A DNA stretch of 10,493 nucleotides from Circinella umbellata (Eukaryota; Mucoromycota; Mucoromycetes; Mucorales; Lichtheimiaceae), in contig JAIWNF010000206.1 of assembly GCA_025093555.1 (NCBI GenBank), positions 1-10,493 on the forward strand, read 5' to 3'. This document shows, piece after piece, positions 1 through 7,600 of the stretch. Each line of letters begins with the position of its first letter. Within the stretch, counting starts at the first letter, position 1. Under the pieces are notes generated by a model. That model worked only from the letters and a program-made list of their open reading frames with translations. It was not told where the DNA came from and made no database searches. The position numbers and the translations under genes are program-made.

Positions 1-573
1 AATTTTATCATTACTATGTTTTTACGTTATAACAGCGCTTACATTATATTATAGTAAAATTACTTTGTGCTATACCTCTTCCATTTTTGACACTTTTTAG
101 ATGATTTTTAAATTTCTAAAAAAAACTTTACATTTTATTTTTTATACTTCTTATAATGCTCAGTAGCTTTTGCTTGGTATTTATTTTACCATATTACAGT
201 CGTCATTGCTAAAGCGTGCAGCAATATTAACATCATTACTTATATATATATTATGATTAAAAATACAGTACATACATATTTTTATTGTGATCTATCATAT
301 CTGTAGTAGCATTCATAAAACATATACATATTTTATCATGAAGAAGTAATAAATCAATATCTTTCAAATAATTTTAAGACTTTATTATTTTTCTAAATTT
401 CAATTACAAAGTTTATCATGGTACTACAAACATGAAATAAAACTGACTATGAGATTTTGAATGTAGCATATGACAATATTCAAAATTATGAACCCCAACA
501 ACTATTTGCTATTATCAAACGTCTCAGCAACTAGTGCTCTTGTACTTCTAAATGTTTTTATTAGCATTCTTCA
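1..573. other. AT-rich intergenic DNA, no gene seen
   Basis: Very AT-rich sequence with stop codons frequent in all frames, short TA runs (around 240-252) and T/A homopolymers. I see no open frame with a recognisable protein, no RNA gene and no clear transposon end. Confidence 0.6.
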
Positions 574-667
574 TGGATTGGATTGGATCGGATGATAGGG
601 GTATCCGCATCCGCATCCGCAAATACGGATATGGATGTGGATGTGGATCGGATGGGTAGATGAAGTG
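574..667 (+). repeat. GGAT-hexamer dispersed repeat, copy 1
   Basis: A GC-richer island made of GGAT-type units: GGATTGGATTGGATCGGATG, then ATCC-GC units on the same strand, then GGAT-AT/GT units, ending in AGATGAAGTGTG. The ATCC block (602-619) and the GGAT block (628-650) are roughly inverted, so the element could fold on itself imperfectly. The order of blocks and the AGATGAAGT end match copy 2 at 2281-2390 in the same orientation. The two are therefore likely members of one dispersed family rather than two independent microsatellites. Its function and mobility are unknown. Confidence 0.7.
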
Positions 668-1110
668 TGTATATATATTTTTTTTTGGCAGAAATACAGT
701 CGAAGTAGGAAGAACCGTCGTATTGTAGTGAATCGAAGAAAAGAGTGAAATAATCTATAATAAGTTTTGATTTGGAATGTAAAAAAAGATATTGGATATT
801 GTAAAAATTGTTATTGTGATTGATTTGTCTTTTCGTATAAAAGTATAATATAGCGCGATTGGTTTAGATTGGTTCAGAATAAATAATGTACTTCAAACTG
901 GTTCAAAGAAACAAAATAGAAGCATATTTTAATAAACGATGGCAATTGTAGAAAAGTACATGGTAACTCTTATTATAAATATAAAAATAAAATAAATAAA
1001 TCTATAATGTAAAAGATAATATAGTAGATGAAAGCTTTTTATGAAGAGAAATATAAAAAATAGGGAAAAGAATAGTTTTTGTTAAAAAAAGCCGAAATTA
1101 TAAATATAAA

Positions 1111-1133
1111 GTGCGCGTGCGCGTGCGTATATA
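1111..1133. repeat. Alternating purine-pyrimidine tract (GTGCGC type)
   Basis: A perfect 23-nt alternation of purines and pyrimidines, rich in GC and GT steps and ending in TATATA. It stands out in an otherwise AT-rich area. Sequences of this kind are classical candidates for left-handed Z-DNA. No gene is adjacent, so any role is speculative. Confidence 0.8.
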
Positions 1134-1795
1134 GTATGGCTGTGTGTTGAAAAAAAATTATGTGTGACAGCAAAAAAAAAAAAGAGAAAACCAAGCTTCT
1201 TCAATCAAATCTTTGTTACTCCATTTAATAAAGTCATCTTTTTAAATAATAGAAAATAATGATCCCAAATGAAACAACTAAGTTTGGTAGTCTTTTTTTA
1301 TTATATTATTTTAATCACTCATCATCGTATCTATTTTACACACGAACGGACATGTTCAATAACGTCAATAAGCATCTATGAGTATAACGATTACAATATT
1401 ACATCTTTGCTCTACTAACTATTGTGGATTGAGTTTGTAGACAAATATATTCTTTACAACAATCTACTTATTTACCAATGGATTTTAACAAATATTTTAT
1501 TTAATCTTGGTTAATAAAACTATCTAATGTACTCCTTGATAACCCTACAAAACAACTAGACATAATTGCTTTTATATAACTAGACATTATGCTTGACGAT
1601 TGGTAAGTGGTACTACTCTTTCTTTTTACACACATACTCTTTCTCCAAATTATATTACTATAATGTATTTGTTTACTAATGGTGGTAGTATTTTATTTTA
1701 TTTTTGTTTGAGTAGATTTTATAACTTATGCAAATAATCATTGAAAAAAAAGTGCTGCGGATATGGGTTAATATTACGGTTTATATACTTGGATT

Positions 1796-1825
1796 TGGAT
1801 GATGAACATTTGGATGATGAACATT
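1796..1825 (+). repeat. 15-bp exact tandem duplication
   Basis: TGGATGATGAACATT occurs twice back to back. It lies just after a GGATTTGGAT stretch and a GCGGATATGG at about 1757, so it may be a decayed relative of the GGAT repeat family nearby. Confidence 0.8.
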
Positions 1826-2280
1826 TGAACTGTACAAAATAGAGAGAGTATTGGGGTTTATAATTGTATTATATATATCACTATGGTAATACAAATATCA
1901 AATAAACTATTCTAGATGTCTTCTTCAACAATGGTTATTTTTTTTTATTTGCTATTCTTCGTTTTGGAAAGGGACAAATATTAGTATTATTATGAAATAA
2001 TATAGGAAATGTTGTGACATAAATAATTTGAGGAGTAATATGTTATCAGAAATATAATGATTAGGGATAAAGTAATAACATTTCAACATCTTTGGGATTA
2101 GATCATTTCAAAAACTTTGGATCTAAAAAGTTTGATGAATCTTCGAGTTGATAAAATAATATTTGTCACATTTATTGACTTGCTATACTTACATTAAAAA
2201 TGCGGCATGCTTTTTCAATCCAATATTTTATGTTTTTTTTATAAACACCTATAAAAAAAACCATTACCACTTTCAATCTT

Positions 2281-2390
2281 TCGGATGACTGCATCATCGG
2301 ATTGGATGATACACCCATCTGCATCCGCATCCGAACTTGTGGATGCGGATGCGGATTGGATGAGCGGATGTCGGATGAGATGAAGTATGC
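2281..2390 (+). repeat. GGAT-hexamer dispersed repeat, copy 2, with perfect hairpin
   Basis: Same architecture and orientation as copy 1: GGATTGGATGATA, then a spacer, then GCATCCGCATCC, a short loop, GGATGCGGATGC, then GGATTGGATGAGCGGATG, ending AGATGAAGTATG. Here the inverted blocks are perfect: 2321-2332 pairs with 2341-2352 across an 8-nt loop. Open frames crossing it on both strands are products of the repeat and not credible genes. Confidence 0.75.
2321..2352. repeat. Perfect 12-bp inverted repeat with 8-nt loop
   Basis: The left arm GCATCCGCATCC and right arm GGATGCGGATGC are exact reverse complements separated by GAACTTGT. Because each arm is itself a hexamer repeat, slipped pairings are also possible. 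It could extrude as a cruciform or form an RNA hairpin if transcribed. It has no U-run immediately after it, so it is not a typical terminator. Confidence 0.85.
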
Positions 2391-3360
2391 TAGTTTTTAT
2401 ATAGGACCAGTGCAAAATTATAATAATAAGGATGGTAATAAGAAAGGACATTGTGATTTGAAGAAGAAGATAGATACATTTTTATTTAGTAAAGCAAAAC
2501 AATCTTAGAGCAATGATAAGCAATCTTTAGTAATTTCTTTAAACTTAGGAGTTTTATTGTTTTTTGCTATTAAATTAATTTTATGTATACGTACTATTTC
2601 ACATTTTAGCAATTAAAGAGAAAAGGAAAAATAATTAAAAAACTAAAAAACTAAAAAAAAAGTTGAACCTTTTGAAATCTGTTTTCTTTATGTATTTGTC
2701 AGAAAAGCATATATAACATTGCTCTTTATACTTTATTAAACTAAATACTTTTACTTTTCATATGCAGAAGGCGAACAATAAGAAGTGAAAGTTCACATGA
2801 TATCCCTACATGTAGGCATAGTATGGGCACTATTCCATTGGTATATCATAAATACTGAGTAAAAGATCCACAGTCAGTTAGAAGTGGGAATTCTCCAAGA
2901 CAACAGTACATAAATCTACCACCACCAGTAGAAGTAATGGCACCTAACCCTCAATAATCTTTTAAAATGCAACTACTAGGACCCTCTACTTCCTCTCTAC
3001 ATTTTTATGTTACATTTCTCTATATTTATATTTTTATTTAAATATACATTATTATTACTATTTTTATTTTCATATTCTTGTTAGCGACGTTTTTATTACC
3101 ATTTATTATTATTGTTTTATTTTCAAATAACAATTTATCTTATAATTTCAATCTTTCTCAGTAATATAACTTTTATTACAGAAAAAATGAGAAAAAAGGA
3201 TGGGAATTACTACAGATACCCTAAAAAATACTATATTGGGTAATTTCAACTCTTACAGACACCCCACTTTTATATTTTTTTTCAAAGGCACACAACAATT
3301 TGATATAATTACGTCATATCTAGCCATTTATATACTATCTATACAGTTATTATTGTTATC
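2391..3360. other. AT-rich region with no confident gene
   Basis: Mostly T-rich and A-rich low-complexity sequence. It includes the weak exon-like frame at 2745-2957 and two similar short motifs (TACAGATACCCT at 3211-3222 and TACAGACACCCC at 3254-3265). The open frame at 3200-3388 is AT-driven and hydrophobic only through T-rich codons, so it is not called. Confidence 0.5.
2745..2957 (+). pseudogene. Possible broken terminal exon, unknown protein
   Basis: One plus-strand frame is open from 2745 to a TAA at 2955-2957 except for a single TGA at 2856-2858. Composition is more protein-like than the surroundings: it reads RRTIRSESSHDIPTC near the start and SGNSPRQQYINLPPPVE near the end. A plausible acceptor (TTTTCATATGCAG, ending 2767) precedes it. 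The stop could be removed by an unusually short 33-nt intron (2841-2873, GTATAT...CACAG, phase-preserving), or the frame may simply be dead. No upstream exon or family could be identified. This is a low-confidence call; it could be a relic of a host gene or chance. Confidence 0.22.
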
Positions 3361-3364
3361 AACC

Positions 3365-3392
3365 TCTTCCTGCCTCGCTTCGCAGTGAAACT
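3365..3392 (-). other. Candidate Helitron 3'-end hairpin region
   Basis: Downstream of the Helitron helicase stop, the minus strand contains CTGC-GAAGCGAG-GCAG, a 4-bp stem around a GCGAAGCG core and a local GC island in AT-rich DNA. Helitrons end in a short GC-rich hairpin shortly before CTRR. I do not see a convincing CTRR directly after it; the nearest CTAG on that strand is about 50 nt further on. The element end is therefore only tentatively placed. Confidence 0.25.
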
Positions 3393-3597
3393 TAACAAAT
3401 GCTGAAATAGAATTTTGTGACAAAAATTTGTAAAATACTTTGTGATATTATTTATAATATGGAGAAAAAAAAGAAATCTAAATTAAGAAAGATGTAACTG
3501 CAGTAAGAGAAGGATATATAAAAAGAAAAAGATTGATTATATCGATATGATTGTAAAAAAAAATGAAATTGGATAATATATATTGATAAGGTGATAA

Positions 3598-3890
3598 TTA
3601 TGGAGATGGAAGTAACACTTCATGGTAAACAATGTTTACTGTGGTAGGGATATCAGTGGAGGAAAATTTGGTTAGGTCAATAGCAATTCTAATGTTGTTG
3701 GGGTCAGTTGCTCGAGAAAGAGCAACATATAATTGGCCGTGAACAAATACAGGTTCTTGTAAGTGGATACCAATGTGGGTTAATGTTTGATTTTGTGATT
3801 TATGTATCGTCATAGCAAATGCAGGTCGGACAGCGAATTGACGACGGCAAAGGATGAATGGATATTCACCTTCTGTGGTGCTAGGGTTCT
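3598..3890 (-). pseudogene. Helitron Rep/helicase, C-terminal remnant
   Basis: This encodes the last ~97 residues of the Pif1-like superfamily 1 helicase domain of a Helitron rolling-circle transposase. Visible family landmarks are CRRQFAVRPAFAMTIHKSQ (the strand and motif V region), HGQLYVALSRAT (motif VI, with the arginine finger in SRAT) and the NIVYHEVL ending typical of Helitron C-termini, followed by TAA. A full Helitron protein is over 1,000 residues. The HUH Rep nuclease and helicase motifs I-IV are absent, so this is a 5'-truncated fragment. Homology stops about residue S-T-T-E-G-E-Y-P-F; upstream codons come from an ATCCG repeat that begins at 3898. Motif V reads HKSQNQ where family members usually have NKSQGQ, which fits decay. 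It is almost certainly non-functional. Confidence 0.85.
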
Positions 3891-3897
3891 TAGTAGA

Positions 3898-3998
3898 CCG
3901 ATCCGGATCGGATTTTCGGAAATCCGGATTGTCCACGGATTAGAAAATTGCAATCCGAATCCGTTTCGTAAAAATCTGGATTGAATCCGTAATCCGTA
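3898..3998. repeat. ATCCG/CGGAT repeat, copy 3, abutting the broken Helitron
   Basis: A cluster of CGGAT/ATCCG units with varied spacers. It starts with a perfect 14-bp palindrome, CCGATCCGGATCGG (3898-3911), continues as AATCCGGATT, and ends in three spaced AATCC units (GAATCCGTAATCCGTAATCC). It resembles the GGAT repeats at 574 and 2281 in unit and size but is not collinear with them. It lies exactly where Helitron helicase homology ends, so it may have inserted there or mark a rearrangement breakpoint. Confidence 0.6.
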
Positions 3999-4228
3999 AT
4001 CCATAATGCAAAAAAATCAATTAGATGAAAAATTTAGGCTATATAGTAGATGTCACAGTATTTTTTTCATGAGAGAAGGTATTTTACAAGATTATGTATG
4101 GTAGTCGTTTGAGATCGTTTAAGAAAAGTAAAACATTGGTAACAGAGGTGCATTATTTTTAGATGATTTTATTATTTTGGTTTGAAAAACATAATAGGAA
4201 ATAATAAAAAAAATTGTAGTAATAAAAA

Positions 4229-4361
4229 GTTATAGTAGGAAAATGGATTCTAGTAGAAAAAAAGTTGTAATGGGAAAAAAGAAGTTACAAGGGGAAAAGA
4301 AAGTTATAGTTGAAAAAAATAGTGGGAGAAAGTTATAGTAGGTAAAAAAAAGTTATAGTGG
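4229..4361 (+). repeat. Degenerate GTTATAGTRGG A-tract repeats (about six copies)
   Basis: Six related blocks, each preceded by an A-run, start at 4229, 4264, 4284, 4303, 4332 and 4352: GTTATAGTAGG, GTTGTAATGGG, GTTACAAGGGG, GTTATAGTTG, GTTATAGTAGG and GTTATAGTGG. The spacings are 35, 20, 19, 29 and 20 bp. They sit 0.3-0.4 kb upstream of the transposase start. This position and spacing would suit a subterminal or terminal repeat array of the MULE, but I found no matching inverted copy downstream of 7672. Confidence 0.65.
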
Positions 4362-4547
4362 TGCAGAAAAAAAACATGACGTGGATTTTTTTTGTGGGGG
4401 GCGAGTAGTAAATTTCCGGTGTGCTGAAAAAAAGAGGTATATTATTTTTTTTTATTTTTTTCAACACTATGATAACCTCATGGGTGCCATAATTTTTGGG
4501 TACTTCCTTTTTCGTCAATAGAAGTAAAACAGTCATTTTTTCTAGGA

Positions 4548-4619
4548 AAAGCAGTCTTATTTCTTCCCCTTTTTTTGTTATCTTCTCCCCCTTTTCCTGA
4601 TTCCTTCGTTGTCTTCCAG
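4548..4619 (+). promoter_or_regulatory. Pyrimidine-rich tract before the MULE start codon
   Basis: A C/T-dominated run ends in TTGTCTTCCAG about 20 nt before the ATG. Pyrimidine-rich stretches are common just upstream of transcription starts in fungal promoters. Equally, the CAG end could be the 3' acceptor of an intron in the 5' UTR. The sequence alone does not decide between these. Confidence 0.35.
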
Positions 4620-4639
4620 CATAAACTATAGTAGCAAAA

Positions 4640-7600
4640 ATGAATGCAAACATGAAAACTGAATTCGAAAGATTTATTGATGGCGACCAAGAAATGAGAA
4701 TTACTCTTTGCGTAAAAGACGACAAGAAAACATTTGAGCGACCAACTGATATTGGTTGGCAGCTATTTAAAACAAATAGCAAGCCTATAAAAAATGGCAC
4801 CGGTATCAGCACAACCAAAACATGTCTCGGATCGCTACACTGTGTCAACATTAGTTGCAAACGACATGGAGTTGATCTTAAGCCAGGAAGCACAATGTCA
4901 ATAATTCAGGCACAAACTTTGAAACCTTGCACATTATGCAAACAGGAGACAATTCAACATTTTGAATGTAGCGTTCGCGTCAATTTTAAGTTCATAGACA
5001 ACATCGGTTTTTTAGAACATAAAGGGAAACACACGCATGGCAAATATGAAACAGTACATATAAACAAAGAGTCTATTCTGAAGTTTACTCAAAGAGTACT
5101 CGAATGTCCCTCAGAGAAACCAATGGGACTTCTTCACGGAACTAGCATTGATAGACCATTGAATCCACCGCAGCCTGTACGCAGCATTGCCGAAGACTTT
5201 CAGCACTTAGGAAAGATAGGGTACCACAGACACAATGTCCTTGCAACATATGGATTTACTGTTAATGGGGTTGCTCACATTGAATCACTTAAAGATCCAA
5301 TTAATAAGCTTAATACTGAGTTTCCCGAATATTTAAAATCACCAATGGATATTAATCCAAAAACATTTTGCATACCATTTGGATCTCCCATCATTGTTCA
5401 TCATGCAAATTTCCACGATCATCCAATCATCACAGACGTCACATATGCTTGCTTCAACGATGGCTACTACTTATGTAATTCTGTCATCTTTATGGAAGAA
5501 TTGGAAAAATATGTACCTGTTTTCCAAGCTGTCATTGGTGGTTTGACTACAATGCATTTCAATGCATACTTCATTGCTATGTTTAAAGAATTAAAAATAC
5601 CTACGAATGAAGATGGAGATCCGTGTATGTGTGGTATCATGATGGACTTCTCACAAGCTCAAAGAGCTGGGCTTTTTCAAGCTTTTGCATCATCATTTCC
5701 TTTTTCAAGAATAAAACCAGAGGTATATCTTAAAGGATGCTATTATCATTGGAAAAATTCCATTGAAAGAATTTCGAAAAATGGTCAATTGATTTCTACA
5801 GACCAAGTTAATTCTTTCCTAGAGTATACTAAAACAATGTATGAAGCAAATGTTCCAGGAATTTTTGATGCCGTTGTTAAAGGACTATTGAAAGATTTTC
5901 CAAGTATCCAAGAGTGGGTATCATGGTGGCTGAAGCCTGAAATCAGTAGCATGATATTCCGATCTAAGTCATTAATGCGAGACCAACTTCTTTGGAATAC
6001 AACCAAAACAACAAATGGTGTAGAAGCTTTTCATTGTAACATATATCATATTATACAAAAAGACAAGCCAATCCTTACCACGCTCCCCCAACTGTTAAAC
6101 TATTTGCGTACTGAAGAACATAATATCCAACACGTTCTTTCAGGCAAGAATATTAATTATAAAAAAGCGTCATCAACGTAAGTTTTACTAATACAGTTAT
6201 ACTATTACAGCTATCTAAGTTCGTTTCATTAATCGCGTTGCTAAAAACACTATGTATAATAATAGCCACCGTAAACCTAAGAAAAAATTTGTCAATGATG
6301 GACGTGCTCCAGATACCTTGAAGTTGCTGTTGCCTAAAAGAAAGCTTTCTACTAAAACAACCCAAAAATCAAACAATGATGAAAGTTGTCTACCAAAAAA
6401 AAGATTGAGAAAAAATTTAGGAAGTACGTCATTAAGTGTTTAAATAGTTATTTGTTTACCATTATTAAAATTCATAATACAAATATTTATTTGGAAATAC
6501 GTATAGATACAGTAGAAAATCATCAACATGAAAACAGCCCCGATAAAGAAGACACGACTACGATTATTGATGCACGTGAAGCCCGTGCAATGAGACAGTC
6601 TGAGGTCCGTGATCAATTTCAAAAGGAAAAGAAGCAAGAGTATCGAGACAAAAAGCAAGCAAAAATAATGTATGTAGATTAAAGAAGGCACTACATCTGT
6701 TTAATAATTCTTACTGACCCATTATTATGTAGATCTGTTAATGATCAGCCTGAGGTTGATTATCCATGTAATATTGTTCCAAATAGAGAAAACACTTGTT
6801 TTATTGATTGTATCTTCAATATTATATCAAGATCAGTTATGCCCTATATTCCTGAGCCTCCCAGAATCGACGATGACCCAAGAGCTCAGCTTTTTGCTAA
6901 CCTTTGGAAAGCTGTACAGGAGCATGACTTTACAAGTGGTATATTGTCAGCACAGGACTTTATATGGGATAATGAAGGAAAATACAGATTAAGAGAGAGA
7001 GGATCCTTTGGCAACCCAGTAGATGTCTGTGAATGTATTCTTGACCCTCGCTGTATCAATCCATTTCTTGGACACTTTCAGTTTCACACGAAAGCTGAAG
7101 TCTATAAAATCTCAGCTCCTATAAAAAATGAATTAAAAGCATGGATAACAGAAGATACTCAAAAATCAAACAAGATCAGAACAAAACGAGCCATGTTTTA
7201 TTTGAACGATGAGAATTTTGTTGAAGAAGATTTAGGCGATTGGCGATTAGTAAATTTGGGTGGACTGTTGGAGGAAAGCATTACGGACTGCAAAGTTTCA
7301 CTTGATGATTCACTACTTATGCAACGCCAGATTGTTGAGTACGCTAAATTTATTATTGTGGTAGACAGATCTCAGGGGCATGGTGTAGAATGGCGAGAGA
7401 AACATGGGGAGCTATCAAGAAGCATTACTTATTACCCACTGAAAATTAAAATTGAAAAAGCCGAATATCAGCTCTGTGGATGTGTATTAGCTACTAGATC
7501 GACTGGTTTTCACTTTAAAGCCATGTGCACAATTCCTAATGGAGATGTGTATGAATTCGACAACATGAAGTCTTCTCCTAAGAAAGTAAAACGGATTGAT

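Larger units (their letters stand above)
668..2280. other. AT-rich non-coding stretch with small repeats
   Basis: No convincing coding region on either strand: open frames are short, low-complexity and lack family features. It holds an alternating purine-pyrimidine tract (1111-1133), a 24-bp-period duplication of AACTAGACATWAT (about 1554-1571 and 1578-1595), a 15-bp tandem duplication (1796-1825) and many A/T homopolymers. Confidence 0.55.
3999..4639. other. Leader and flank upstream of the MULE gene
   Basis: No coding sequence found. It contains the A-rich GTTATAG repeat series (4229-4361), a G-rich spot (GTGGGGGGCGAG near 4395) and a pyrimidine-rich tract (about 4548-4619) leading to the start codon. 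Minus-strand open frames overlapping 4333-4893 are antisense shadows of the transposase start. Confidence 0.55.

Noticed and set aside
851..911. tRNA- or SINE-like Pol III boxes (TAGCGCGATTGGTTTAG, later GGTTCAAAG)
   Set aside because: The A-box-like and B-box-like strings have roughly the right spacing, but the T-arm does not pair around GGTTCAA and no acceptor stem forms. A fossil tRNA-derived SINE cannot be excluded, but it is not supportable.
2239..2508. Open frames on both strands across the GGAT repeat
   Set aside because: The residues (Asp-Ala, Cys-Gly runs) are read from the hexamer repeat itself. They reflect lack of stops in the repeat rather than coding.
3200..3388. Small plus-strand hydrophobic open frame
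   Set aside because: The hydrophobicity comes from T-rich codons, and it overlaps the candidate Helitron 3' hairpin. No signal-peptide logic or neighbours support a gene.
4229..4361. CRISPR-like array
   Set aside because: Units are degenerate, A-rich and unevenly spaced, with no unique spacers and in a eukaryotic context.
4333..4893. Minus-strand 186-codon open frame
   Set aside because: It overlaps the MULE start on the opposite strand, and its left part is translated from the A-tract repeats. It has no family features and is an antisense shadow.
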